Shown: positions 18,501 to 26,886, counted from the first letter of the stretch. The stretch: DNA of 64,000 nucleotides from Ga0077560 sp046330435 (GCA_046330435.1 JAXLST010000008.1:124001-188000), one strand, 5' to 3'. Notes: generated by a model from the letters alone, not told the origin. Program-made: numbers and translations.

Positions 18501-20025
18501 CGCCCGCGTGATCCCGGTGCCGGCGGCGCCCCTGGTGCTCGCCGCGACCCGCGACGGGCGGCGCCTCGCGGTCGCCGGCGGCCCGCGTGTGCTGGTGTTC
18601 CGCACCCGCGACTGGGACGTCGTCGCCCGCATCCCGGTCGCCGCCGCCGGTGCCGTGGCCTTCACCCCGGGCGGAGCGCTCGCCGTGGCCGCGGGCCGCC
18701 GCGTGGAGCTGCGCAACGCAGCCTCGGGGGCGCTGCGCGACGCCGTCGAGGTCGACGACGACGTGGTGGGCGTCGGCGCGCGGCCGGACGGGGCCCTGAG
18801 CCTCGCCACGGTCGCCGGCGGCGTGTGGAGCTGGCGGCCCGGCGGTGCCCCGGTGCGCGAGGCGGACGGATCGGCGGACCTCCCGATGGTCGCCACCGGC
18901 GGCGCGGCGGACCTCACCAACGACGCCGCCCGCGACGCGGTGCTGGTGATCCCCCGGCAGGGCCCGCCCGCGCGGCTGCCGCAGTCCGGGGAGACCCGTG
19001 CCGCGGTGCTGGCCGGCGGGCGGGCCGTGACCGCCCACAACGACGGCACCCTGCGCGTGTGGGACCTCACCACCCTGCCCCGGGTCGTCGCGACGGTCCC
19101 CGAGGGCGGCGCCGCCGGGGCGTTCGACGCGGACGGCGGCGTGACGGCGGTGGTCGCGGGCGGCCGGGGCTGGCTGCGCACCCTGGCGGGCGGCCCCGTG
19201 CGGGTCGCCCCCTTCCGTGACGTCGCGGCCGCGGACATCAGTGCCGACGGCACCACGATCGCGGTCGCCATGCCGGGCGCGGTGGGCGTGTGGCGCCCCG
19301 GGCGGCGGCCCCTGACGGTGCCGGTGCGGGACCTCTACGCCGCGGGCCTCACCGACGACGGGCGCCGCCTGGCCGTCGTGGACGGCGGGCGCCTGACGGT
19401 GCGCGACACCGCCACCGGGGCGCCCGTCGGACGGCCGCCCCGGGGTCCCGACCCCGTCGGCTCGGTGCGGTACCTGCCGGGATCGGACGAGCTGGTGATC
19501 ACGCGGTTCCGGGAGGACGCCTCCAGCCTGGTGCGGGTGCAGCGGTACGACCCGGCGACCGGCGCCGTGACGCCGCTGTTCGGGCCCACGGGGTGGGCCG
19601 CCCAGATCGACGTGTCACCCGCCGGCCGCACCGTGGCCGTCGCCTCGGAGACCGCGAAGTCGGTGACCGTGTGGACCGCCGGCGGGGAGGCCCGCGTGGT
19701 GGCGAGCACCGGCAGCCCCGCCCGGGCCGTCGCCGTGAGCCCCGACGGCCGGCTGGTGGCCGCCGGGACCGTGGACGGCCTGGTGGGCGTGTGGGCGTCC
19801 GACGGCGGATGGGCGATCCCCGCCGCCATCCGCGCCGGGCGGCCCGTGGTCGCCGTGCGCGTGACCGACGCCGGCCGCGTGACCGCCGCCGTCGAGGACG
19901 GCACGGTGCGGCGCTGGCGGTGCGGCGCCTGCGCCCTCGACCCGAGCCTGCTCTCCGAGGCCGACGCCCGCATCGCCCGCGACCCGCTCGCCGCCGGCCG
20001 CGCGGCCGGACTCATCCCCAAGTGA
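15542..20025 (+). pseudogene. Giant Ser/Thr kinase - TIR-like - nSTAND - WD40 signalling protein, frameshifted as assembled
   Basis: About 1,490 residues if frames are joined. A Hanks-type kinase (30-290) has ATP loop AGTGGMAVVF, K62, catalytic HGDVKPAN (154-161) and SDFG (D176), so it looks active. Residues 297-410 resemble a worn TIR domain (strand VLLHRP, AAWWSDRAG, AVLLPG) without the usual catalytic Glu. An nSTAND-type P-loop NTPase (421-760) has Walker A GDSGSGKSS and Walker B VVVDQFEE. A membrane span follows (about 18010-18090), then a beta-propeller of WD40-like blades to the end. The frame is broken near 17247, 17282, 17311, 17970, 18065 and 18094, each explained by loss of one or two G/C bases; the first three cancel out. 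I infer a surface-anchored or tethered sensor kinase. Confidence 0.8.
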
Positions 20026-20056
20026 CCCCGCCTGACCCGAGCCAGAGGAGCACGCC

Positions 20057-20374
20057 ATGACACCGCCCCCGGACCCGCCCGTCACGCCCGACGAGGACGC
20101 CCCCGACCAGGAGATCGGCCCGTTCAGCCGCGACGACGTGGTCGACGGCTTCCGCGGCCTCGCCGACATCCTCGCCGGCCCGGACGCCGACCACCTGACC
20201 GCCGGCGACTGGAACACCCTCGCCCTGCTCACGATCGCCGCGAACACCATGGTGGAGTCCGCGCCCGCCGCGGATGCCCCGGTGACCGCCGGGTTCGCCG
20301 CCGGGGGCGCCGCGCCCAGGGCCTTCGCGATGGGCCGCCGCCGGCCGCCGTACCGGTCGGTGCGGGTGCGCTGA
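20057..20374 (+). CDS. Uncharacterised 105-residue protein of the kinase locus
   Basis: Begins at ATG 20057 after GGAG, 31 bp behind the giant kinase gene. Acidic Pro-rich N-terminus, a short helical middle (RDDVVDGFRGLADILAG, ALLTIAANTMV) and a basic tail ending RRRPPYRSVRVR. No known motif. The position suggests co-transcription with the kinase gene. Confidence 0.65.
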   Translation: MTPPPDPPVTPDEDAPDQEIGPFSRDDVVDGFRGLADILAGPDADHLTAGDWNTLALLTIAANTMVESAPAADAPVTAGFAAGGAAPRAFAMGRRRPPYRSVRVR

Positions 20375-20474
20375 GCGGGGTAAGGGCCCGCCACACCCAG
20401 GGGCGCTCCCCGTGCCGGGCGGGGAGCGGCGACACTGGCGCCCAGGCACCGGTTCCGCGTCCACGAGGGAAGCC

Positions 20475-21281
20475 ATGACGGCCACCAGGACCGCCCGTCC
20501 CACAGCCCAGGCCCACGGCGTCGAGCAGCTCGCGGTGTGCTGCCTGGGGCCGATGGCGTGCTTCGCCGACGGCACCGAGGTGCCGCTGCGCCCCGGCCGC
20601 GCCCGGTCCCTGCTGCAGTTCCTGGTGGTGCACCGCGCCGCCCGCGTCCCGCGCGAGGCCGTGATGGAGGCGTTCTGGCCGGGGGCGGACCCCGCCCGGG
20701 CACGGAACTCCCTGAACGTCGCGGCCTGCGAGCTGCGGCGCGCGCTGCGCGGCGCCCTGCCCGATGACGTGCCGCTCATCGAGCGCGCCGGCGACGGGTG
20801 CCGCCTCACCCCGGCCCTGCCGTGGTGGGTCGACGCCGAGGAGCTGGTGCGGTGCGTCGCCGCCGGCGACGCCGCCGCCCGCGCCGGGGACCGTGACGAG
20901 GCGGTCCGCCGCTACGACGAGGCCGCGGACCTGTACCGCGGCGACCTGTTCAGCGACGACCCGTACAGCGACTGGATCGCCCCGCACCGCTGGACGCTGC
21001 AGGACGCCGCCCTGCGGGCCCTGGACTGGCTCCGGTCGGCCCACCTGGCCGGCGGGAACACCCCGGCGGCCTCCGAGGCGGCGCGCCGGGTGCTGGAGAT
21101 CGCCCCGGACAACGAGGAGGCCCACCGCACCCTCATGCTGTGCCACGCCCGCCTGGACCGCCGGTCGCTGGCGCTGCGGCAGTACCGGGCCCTCGCGGAC
21201 CGGCTCGCCCGCCTGCGCGTGGCCCCGTCCCCGGGCAGCGCGGACCTGTACGAGCGCATCCGCCGCGGCGAGGCGGTGTGA
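20475..21281 (+). CDS. BTAD (SARP-type) transcriptional activator
   Basis: Regulator of 268 residues. N-terminal OmpR-like winged helix (about 15-105: CLGPMACFADGTEVPL, ARSLLQFLVVHR, LNVAACELRRALRG) followed by the bacterial transcriptional activation domain (about 115-265) with TPR-like helices such as EAVRRYDEAADLYRGDLF and LALRQYRALADRLAR. ATG 20475 follows GAGG. It lies downstream of the kinase/STAND gene, a context in which BTAD proteins often serve as pathway regulators. No effector domain beyond BTAD. Confidence 0.88.
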   Translation: MTATRTARPTAQAHGVEQLAVCCLGPMACFADGTEVPLRPGRARSLLQFLVVHRAARVPREAVMEAFWPGADPARARNSLNVAACELRRALRGALPDDVPLIERAGDGCRLTPALPWWVDAEELVRCVAAGDAAARAGDRDEAVRRYDEAADLYRGDLFSDDPYSDWIAPHRWTLQDAALRALDWLRSAHLAGGNTPAASEAARRVLEIAPDNEEAHRTLMLCHARLDRRSLALRQYRALADRLARLRVAPSPGSADLYERIRRGEAV

Positions 21282-21342
21282 GCCGCCCGCGATCGGGGGT
21301 ACCATCGGCGCGATCCACGCACCCGATCCGGGAGACGCGCAG

Positions 21343-21567
21343 ATGGCCGAGGTCACCGTCCTGTGGGCGGGCAAGCACCTGAGCACCGCGGAGGAGGCCG
21401 CCACGCGCCACGCCGCGGAGCTCATGCGGCGGCTGGGGTCCGACACCGCGGACCACCTGGAGCGGTTCCTGCCGGAACGGGCCGCGGAGTGGACGCCCGA
21501 CGAGCTGGAGCTGGGCGCCCACGTGGGGCCGTGGATGGGCTTCGGCGCCGAGGCCGGCCCGGCCTGA
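21343..21567 (+). CDS. Uncharacterised 74-residue acidic protein
   Basis: Helical protein from ATG 21343 preceded by GGGAG. Helix AEEAATRHAAELMRRLG, then ERFLPERAAEWTPDELELG. A -10-like TACCAT at 21300-21305 may drive it. No family recognised; it is too short for domain calls. Confidence 0.6.
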   Translation: MAEVTVLWAGKHLSTAEEAATRHAAELMRRLGSDTADHLERFLPERAAEWTPDELELGAHVGPWMGFGAEAGPA

Positions 21568-21634
21568 GCCCCGGACGCGCGGAGGCCCGCCCCGGCGGTG
21601 CCGGCGCGGGCCGTCCATCCGCGTCACCCGGCGG

Positions 21635-22084
21635 TCACTTCGGCGAGTCGTAGAACTGCACGATGCCGAGGTCGAGGACCGTCGCGAACGGGCCGGGGGT
21701 GGCGCCGTTGCGGAACGTGAGCATCACGATCACGTGGTACGCGGCGTCGGGGTCGCCGGCCAGCGGCGGGTAGCCGGGGCTGAACGACACGAACCGGTTG
21801 TAGCTCACCGACGTGGCGGTGAACGTGCCGGACGCGTACGGGACGGGCGCCTCGGTGCGCAGCAGCTCCTGGCCGGGGCCGAGCCGCTCGAACGCGACCT
21901 CGATGCGCCAGTCGCCGGTGAGGAACGGGATGATCGGGCCGTTGATGTTCCAGTCCAGGTGGATGGACCACGGGTCCTCCATCCGGATGACGTTCGTGGG
22001 GACGTCGCCGCTGTCGTCGTGGATGTGGCCGGACAGGGTGCCGCCCGTGAGCAGCGGGCCGAGGGGCAAGTCGACGGTGGCCAT
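21635..22084 (-). CDS. Uncharacterised beta-rich protein
   Basis: 149-residue protein rich in alternating hydrophobic strands (WSIHLDWNINGPIIPFL, TGDWRIEVAFERLG, YHVIVMLTFRNG), which suggests a beta-sandwich. No signal peptide and no known motif. The second ATG, at 22084, is preferred because AAGGAG is 8 nt upstream; the first ATG is too close to it. Confidence 0.7.
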   Translation of the reverse strand: MATVDLPLGPLLTGGTLSGHIHDDSGDVPTNVIRMEDPWSIHLDWNINGPIIPFLTGDWRIEVAFERLGPGQELLRTEAPVPYASGTFTATSVSYNRFVSFSPGYPPLAGDPDAAYHVIVMLTFRNGATPGPFATVLDLGIVQFYDSPK

Positions 22085-22170
22085 CGCCATCTCTCCTTGA
22101 TCGGCGGGCGCGTGGCCCGCGGGGTGATGGAGGGATGGTCCCGGGCGGCGATTACCCGGCGGTGACCCGG

Positions 22171-22201
22171 CGCTTACGGGGTCCGGGGCGGCGCGTAAGC
22201 G
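22171..22201 (-). terminator. Inverted repeat directly after the Nif3 gene
   Basis: CGCTTACG (22171-22178) and CGTAAGCG (22194-22201) form an 8-bp stem with a 15-nt GC-rich loop right at the minus-strand stop codon. No T-run; probable terminator. Confidence 0.45.
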
Positions 22202-22987
22202 TCAGCGGCCGACGGACTGCCACGGGTCGGTGTCGGTGTCGGCGAACGCCGACTCCACCCCGTCCGCGTGCAGCTGGCGCGCGAAGCCCCGGAACCACCG
22301 GCGCATCGCCAGGCGCTCCACCTGGGCGTGCGGCACCGCGATGAGCGGCATGCCCTCGGCCCGGTCGTGGTCGTGGTACTTGAGGTCGCTCGTCACGAAC
22401 ACCTCGGCGTCCGCGGCGCGGGCGTCGCCGATCATCGACGCCCCGGACCCCGTGCAGCACGCGACGCGGGCGACCTGCACCCCGGGGTCGCCGGAGTAGG
22501 ACACCGCGCCGGGGATCTCGGCGGCGACGCGCCGCACCAGCGCCTCCAGGGGGGCCGGCGGCACCGTCCCCACGCGTCCGAGGCCCGCGGCCGGGTCGCC
22601 GGCGGCGGGCGCGAGGGGCCGCACGTCCCGCAGGCCCAGCATCCCGGCCATCTGGTCGTTGAGGCCGCCGGCGGCGCTGTCCAGGTTCGTGTGCGCCGCG
22701 ACCACGGCGATGCGCTCCTCGGCGGCGGTGAGCACCAGCTCCTGGGCGGGCGCGGCGTCGGTGAGGGCCGGCACCGCCGGGAAGATCGGCGGGTGGTGCA
22801 CCACGATCGCGTCGCAGCCGCGCTCCCGGGCCTCCTGCAGCACGTCGCCGCGGAGCTCGAGGGCCACGAGGACCCGGCGCACCGTGCGGTTGTGCCGGCC
22901 GACGATGAGGCCGACGTTGTCCCAGTCCTCCGCCAGGTGGACGGGGGCGAGACGGTCGATCAGCGCGACGAGCTGGGCGACGAACAC
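22202..22987 (-). CDS. Nif3-like dinuclear metal-centre protein (DUF34/YbgI)
   Basis: Protein of 261 residues, the normal length. The family signatures are AEDWDNVGLIVG near the N-terminus, VVHHPPIF (metal His pair), AAHTNLDSAAGGLND and, near the end, TSDLKYHDHDRAEG, whose His residues complete the dimetal site. The biochemical role of the family is unsettled (metal-dependent hydrolase or metal delivery has been suggested). Only 12 nt follow the upstream M23 gene's stop, so they form an operon. Confidence 0.92.
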   Translation of the reverse strand: MFVAQLVALIDRLAPVHLAEDWDNVGLIVGRHNRTVRRVLVALELRGDVLQEARERGCDAIVVHHPPIFPAVPALTDAAPAQELVLTAAEERIAVVAAHTNLDSAAGGLNDQMAGMLGLRDVRPLAPAAGDPAAGLGRVGTVPPAPLEALVRRVAAEIPGAVSYSGDPGVQVARVACCTGSGASMIGDARAADAEVFVTSDLKYHDHDRAEGMPLIAVPHAQVERLAMRRWFRGFARQLHADGVESAFADTDTDPWQSVGR

Positions 22988-22999
22988 CCGGCCATCACA

Positions 23000-23875
23000 T
23001 CACAGTCCGGGGAGCACGGACCCCGGTCGCGGCGGCAGGGCGGTGAGCGGGTCGTAGGCGATGCCGTCCACCCGCACCTCGAAGTGCAGGTGCACGCCGG
23101 TCGCGCTGCCGGTGGCGCCCATGAGGCCCAGCACGTCGCCGGAGGCGACCACCTGCCCCTCGGTCACCCGGATCGCCGACATGTGCGCGTAGCGGGTCTC
23201 CACGCCGTTGCCGTGGTCGACCTTCACCAGGTTGCCGTAGCCGGACTCCCGGCCCGCGAAGCTCACGATCCCCGCCAGCGCGGCCCGCTCGGGCGTGCCC
23301 CGCTCGTTGCTGATGTCGATGCCCTCGTGCATGCGTCCCCACCGCATGCCGAACGGGGACTCGAAGCGCCCGGTGGTGGGCCAGCGGTCCATCCGCACGC
23401 CCGGCGGGACCGCGGAGGTGACCTTGAGGGCCGCGACGCCCAGGGTCTGGATGCCGAGCTTCGCCAGCAGGCGCTGGTCGGCGACGCCGGTGACCTTCAT
23501 GTGCAGCCGCTTCTGCTGACGCATCACGGCCCGCCGCGTACCGGGGCCGAACACCCCGTCCACCGTGACCTTCGCGCCGCGCCGCCGCAGCTCGCGCTGC
23601 AGGTCCCGCACCACCGGGCCGCGGGAGCCCAGCTTGAGCCGCACCGGGGCGGCGGGAGCCGGGGCCGGTGCCGCGGCGGTGTCACCCGTTCCGCTGGTCG
23701 TGGTGGGCGCGGGCGCCGACGGCGCCTGGCCCGACGTGCTCGTGGTGGTCGTGGGGATGTCCACGCCAAGCGCCGGGACGGCGGCCGCCGCGAGGGCGGC
23801 GATGAGCACGGCGATGCGGAGGGTGGCGGTGCGCGGTGTCAGTGGGCCTCGTTCGTCGCGGTCACCCGGTCGCAC
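23000..23875 (-). CDS. Secreted M23 peptidase with a peptidoglycan-binding domain
   Basis: Protein of 291 residues. Signal peptide (TLRIAVLIAALAAAAVPALG), Thr/Pro/Ala linker, PG_binding_1 domain (about 78-140: RGPVVRDLQRELRRRG, DGVFGPGTRRAVMRQQ), then LytM/M23 domain with first metal His and Asp in MHEGIDIS and HxH in GVHLHFEVRV. Probably cuts cell-wall cross-links. GTG start; the precise start is uncertain because no ribosome site is visible. Confidence 0.9.
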   Translation of the reverse strand: MRPGDRDERGPLTPRTATLRIAVLIAALAAAAVPALGVDIPTTTTSTSGQAPSAPAPTTTSGTGDTAAAPAPAPAAPVRLKLGSRGPVVRDLQRELRRRGAKVTVDGVFGPGTRRAVMRQQKRLHMKVTGVADQRLLAKLGIQTLGVAALKVTSAVPPGVRMDRWPTTGRFESPFGMRWGRMHEGIDISNERGTPERAALAGIVSFAGRESGYGNLVKVDHGNGVETRYAHMSAIRVTEGQVVASGDVLGLMGATGSATGVHLHFEVRVDGIAYDPLTALPPRPGSVLPGL

Positions 23876-23926
23876 CGGCGGCGGCCACGACGGGGCCGCG
23901 GGCGGTGGCTCCGGGACACGGCGGCG

Positions 23927-23956
23927 ACACTACGACGTGCCCCGGACGGCTGACAA
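23927..23956 (-). promoter_or_regulatory. Promoter of the M23-nif3 operon
   Basis: On the minus strand, TTGTCA (23956-23951) and TAGTGT (23932-23927) are separated by 18 bp, a good match to a primary sigma promoter. The transcript would have a leader of about 45 nt. Confidence 0.55.
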
Positions 23957-24011
23957 CCCGTCAGATGTCCCGGAGAAGTGCCCGACTGGCGGAAAACGCC
24001 TCTGCCGTCGG

Positions 24012-24047
24012 TGATGTCATCAAGATGCCATCGCATGGTGCTAACGT
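24012..24047 (+). promoter_or_regulatory. vapBC operator/promoter candidate
   Basis: Two small dyads, TGATG-T-CATCA (24012-24022) and ATGC-CATC-GCAT (about 24025-24036), precede a -10-like TAACGT (24042-24047) that ends 6 nt before the antitoxin ATG. The arrangement suits autorepression by the antitoxin/toxin complex and a leaderless mRNA. Confidence 0.45.
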
Positions 24048-24053
24048 GGCGCC

Positions 24054-24311
24054 ATGCGGACGACCATCAGGATCGATGACGCGCTCTACCGGTCGGTCCG
24101 CCTCCGGGCGGCGGAAACCGGCCGAACCATTGGCGGCGTCATCGAAGACGCACTGCGCTCGGCGCTCGCGCAGCCGGCGGCGCCCGCCGCGGAGATCGAG
24201 CCGCTCCCGGTGTTCGGGGGAAGCGGGGTCATGCCCGGCGTCGACCTGGCCGACAACCGACGGCTCGCCGACCTGCTCGACGACGACACGCCGCTCGTTG
24301 CGCTGCGCTGA
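24054..24311 (+). CDS. vapB: VapB-type ribbon-helix-helix antitoxin
   Basis: 85-residue protein starting MRTTIRIDDALYRSVR, the classical RHH strand and first helix, then ETGRTIGGVIEDALRSAL. The C-terminal half (PGVDLADNRRLADLLDD) matches the toxin-wrapping tail of VapB proteins. Its stop overlaps the toxin frame by 14 bp. Confidence 0.88.
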   Translation: MRTTIRIDDALYRSVRLRAAETGRTIGGVIEDALRSALAQPAAPAAEIEPLPVFGGSGVMPGVDLADNRRLADLLDDDTPLVALR

Positions 24312-24741
24312 CGTCAACGTCCTCGTCTACGCGCATCGCCCCGAGGCGCCGCGCCACGACGAGTACCGGGCCTGGCTGGAACGGGTGCGCGTGGACGACG
24401 AGCCGTTGGGGTTGGTCGATGTCGTCCTCTCCGGATTCCTCCGGGTCGTCACGAACCCGCGGATCTTCCGGGAGCCGACGCCGCTTCCGGTCGCCCTCGA
24501 GTTCATCCGGAATCTCCGCGAGGGCCCGTCGGCGATCGGCGTCGCCCCGGGGCCGCGGCATCGGCCGGTCTTCGAGCGGCTCTGCCGCGAAACCGAGGCA
24601 TCGGGGAATGCCATCCCCGACGCGTTCCTCGCGGCGATCGCCATCGAGCAGGGGGCGACCTGGTTCAGTGCGGACCGGGGATTCGCCCGGTATCCGGGCC
24701 TGCGGTGGCGCCATCCGCTCTCGGAGCCGGCCGCCGGCTGA
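24298..24741 (+). CDS. vapC: VapC-type PIN-domain toxin
   Basis: About 147 residues from a TTG at 24298 that overlaps the antitoxin's end. PIN motifs: acidic DVNVLVYAH at the N-terminus, IPDAFLAAIAIE, and WFSADRGFARYPGL at the end, giving the acidic pocket that binds magnesium for RNA cleavage. Length and gene order are typical. The start codon is inferred, since no ATG or GTG is available in frame near the junction. Confidence 0.87.
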   Translation: MRCADVNVLVYAHRPEAPRHDEYRAWLERVRVDDEPLGLVDVVLSGFLRVVTNPRIFREPTPLPVALEFIRNLREGPSAIGVAPGPRHRPVFERLCRETEASGNAIPDAFLAAIAIEQGATWFSADRGFARYPGLRWRHPLSEPAAG

Positions 24742-24830
24742 CGCGGCACCGGGTGATCTGGCGCGGCGACCCGTAGGGTGTGCGGCCCGCGCCGCCCCGA
24801 GGCGCCCGCCCAACCCGATCACTGGACGAC

Positions 24831-26528
24831 GTGGACGACACACCCGACGGCTTCGCCGCGCTGGGCCTCCGGCCCGAGACACTCGCCGCCCTGGAGGAGC
24901 TCGGCTATGAGGAGCCGACCCCCATCCAGCTGCAGTCCATCCCGCCGCTCATCGCCGGGCGCGACCTGGTGGGCCAGGCCGCCACGGGCACCGGCAAGAC
25001 CGCGGCGTTCGCGCTGCCGGCGCTGGAGCACATCGACCCGGAGATCCGCGGACGCGACGTGACCCCCGTGGCGCTGGTGCTGGTCCCCACGCGGGAGCTC
25101 GCCATGCAGGTGAGCGAGGCCGTCTTCAAGTACGGGTCCAAGATGGGCGTGAAGGCCGTGCCGATCTACGGCGGCCAGCCCATCGGCCGGCAGCTGCAGC
25201 TGCTGGACCGCGGCGTGCACGTGGTGATCGCCACCCCGGGGCGGGCGGTGGACCACATCGGCCGCGGGTCGCTGCCGCTCGACGACGTGAAGGTCGTGAT
25301 CCTCGACGAGGCCGACGAGATGCTCGACATGGGCTTCGCGGACGACATCGAGACGATCCTGGGCGCCACGCCCGAGCACCGCCAGACCGTGCTGTTCTCG
25401 GCGACCCTGCCGCCGCGGATCAACGCGATCGCCCGCCGCTACCAGCGCGACCCGGTGCGCATCGAGATCGGCCGCGCCGAGGCGAAGGCCGGCAAGACGC
25501 TGGTGCACCAGCGCGCCTACGTGGTGGAGCGCGCCCACAAGCCCGCCGCCCTCGCCCGGATCCTGGACGTCGAGTCCCCGGGCGCCACCGTGGTGTTCTG
25601 CCGCACCCGCGGCGAGGTGGACCAGCTCACCGCCACCATGAACGGCCGCGGGTACCGTGCGGAGGCTCTGCACGGCGGCATGGACCAGGCGGCGCGCGAG
25701 CGCGTGATCGCCCGTCTGCGCGACGGCACGGCCGAGCTGCTCATCGCCACCGATGTCGCCGCCCGCGGCCTGGACATCGACGTGCTCACCCACGTCGTGA
25801 ACTACGACGTCCCGTCGGCGGCCGAGAGCTACGTGCACCGCATCGGCCGCGTCGGGCGGGCGGGGCGCGAGGGCGTCGCGATCACGCTCGCCGAGCCGCG
25901 CGAGCAGCGCCAGCTGGCGAACATCGAGCGCCTCACCCGCCAGCCCATCGCCACCCAGAGCGTCCCCACCGTGGCGGACCTGAAGGCCCGCCGCCTGGAG
26001 CAGACCGTCGAGGCGCTGCGCGTGTCGCTCGCCGCGGACGACCTGGGCGAGTACAGCGAGATCCTCGGGCGGCTCACGGGCGAGCACAACGAGCGCACCG
26101 TGGCCCTCGCCGCGATCCGCCTGGTCCACCAGGCCGGCGGCGGCACCACCGACGAGGTGGAGATCCCGGATGCGGCCCGGCGCTTCGAGCGCAGGCCCCG
26201 GGAGACCCGCCCGCGCGACGGGCGCCCCGCCGGCCCCGGCCGGCCCTCCGGACGTCCCCAGGACCGGCCCCGCCCCGGCGGCCCCCAGGACGCGACCGGC
26301 TACCTGTTCGTCGGCCTCGGCCGGAAGGCCGGCGTCCGGCCCGGGGACCTCGTCGGCGCCATCGCGAACGAAACCGGCCTCGAGGGCCGGCAGATCGGGC
26401 CGATCCGCATCGCGGAGAACTTCAGCGTCGTCGGGGTCCCCGAGGGCGTCGTCGAGGACGTCATCCAGGTGATGCGCGGCGCGGTCATCCGCGGCAAGCG
26501 CACCACCATCCGCCGCTACACCGACTAG
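24831..26528 (+). CDS. DEAD-box ATP-dependent RNA helicase (CsdA/DeaD type)
   Basis: Helicase of about 565 residues from GTG 24831. Q-motif EEPTPIQLQSIP, Walker A ATGTGKT, PTRELAMQ, ATPGR, DEAD box (LDEADEML), SAT, then in the second RecA domain VVFCRTRGE, ATDVAARGLDID and HRIGRVGRAGR. An Arg/Pro-rich linker leads to a C-terminal DbpA-type RNA-binding domain (GYLFVGLGRKAGVRPGD). Such enzymes act in ribosome assembly and cold adaptation. A second GTG at 24780 would add 17 residues of no family character. Confidence 0.93.
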   Translation: MDDTPDGFAALGLRPETLAALEELGYEEPTPIQLQSIPPLIAGRDLVGQAATGTGKTAAFALPALEHIDPEIRGRDVTPVALVLVPTRELAMQVSEAVFKYGSKMGVKAVPIYGGQPIGRQLQLLDRGVHVVIATPGRAVDHIGRGSLPLDDVKVVILDEADEMLDMGFADDIETILGATPEHRQTVLFSATLPPRINAIARRYQRDPVRIEIGRAEAKAGKTLVHQRAYVVERAHKPAALARILDVESPGATVVFCRTRGEVDQLTATMNGRGYRAEALHGGMDQAARERVIARLRDGTAELLIATDVAARGLDIDVLTHVVNYDVPSAAESYVHRIGRVGRAGREGVAITLAEPREQRQLANIERLTRQPIATQSVPTVADLKARRLEQTVEALRVSLAADDLGEYSEILGRLTGEHNERTVALAAIRLVHQAGGGTTDEVEIPDAARRFERRPRETRPRDGRPAGPGRPSGRPQDRPRPGGPQDATGYLFVGLGRKAGVRPGDLVGAIANETGLEGRQIGPIRIAENFSVVGVPEGVVEDVIQVMRGAVIRGKRTTIRRYTD

Positions 26529-26543
26529 CGCCGCACGCCACGG

Positions 26544-26577
26544 TGGCCAATTGGCAACCGCGGCGGACAATTGGCCA
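26544..26577. repeat. CAATTG-pair palindrome, copy R1
   Basis: CAATTG at 26548 and 26568, spacer GCAACCGCGGCGGA. Flanks GGC before and GCCAAC after, as in other copies. Confidence 0.85.
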
Positions 26578-26637
26578 ACGCCGGCGTCCGGGCGCACGGG
26601 ATCCGCATGGCACTGCGGTTCGGCGCCGCCGTCGGCC

Positions 26638-26671
26638 CGGCCAATTGGCAACCGCGGCGGTCAATTGGCCA
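26638..26671. repeat. CAATTG-pair palindrome, copy R2
   Basis: CAATTG at 26642 and 26662, spacer GCAACCGCGGCGGT; begins 94 bp after R1. Confidence 0.85.
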
Positions 26672-26839
26672 ACCGCGCAACCGGGGGGTGGGCGCCCCGG
26701 GCGACGGGGCCGGCGATGCGGTGGAGGGGCCGGCGGCGCCGCGGGGCCGATCGACCACCGGGGTGGACATTCATTCCCGGGGGTCACCGGGGCGGGGGAT
26801 CGGCGCCATCCCCCGGCGGACGGGAGGCGCGGCACCCGT

Positions 26840-26873
26840 CGGCCAATTGACCACCGCGGCGGTCAATTGGCCG
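26840..26873. repeat. CAATTG-pair palindrome, copy R3
   Basis: CAATTG at 26844 and 26864, spacer ACCACCGCGGCGGT. The outermost spacer pair is A/T where other copies have G/C, a paired change that keeps the palindrome. Confidence 0.85.
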
Positions 26874-26886
26874 GGATGCGGAACGG

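Larger units (their letters stand above)
26529..26886. other. Non-coding stretch between convergent genes with three palindromic repeats
   Basis: 358 bp between the helicase and EF-G-like stop codons. Apart from the three CAATTG-pair palindromes listed separately, I see no gene. Translations through it are composed of repeat-derived Asn-Trp-Pro strings. The spacer also holds ACGGGATCC and GATCGACC, both of which recur in the repeat array at 55.3 kb. Confidence 0.7.

Noticed and set aside
16195..19038. 947-residue antisense open frame across the kinase gene
   Set aside because: Composition is Arg/Ser/Pro/Ala noise typical of opposite-strand frames in GC-rich DNA; the sense strand has clear kinase, P-loop and WD40 motifs.
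15133..20025. 1,630-residue open frame starting before the kinase gene
   Set aside because: Only its last third (WD40 part) is real coding sequence. The first two thirds are off-frame translation of the kinase and NTPase region; it is explained by frameshifts.
23876..24053. Cyclic-di-AMP (ydaO) riboswitch before the M23 gene
   Set aside because: The leader predicted from the promoter is only about 45 nt, too short, and I see no ydaO motif. The same holds for the NlpC/P60 gene leader at 61269-61325.
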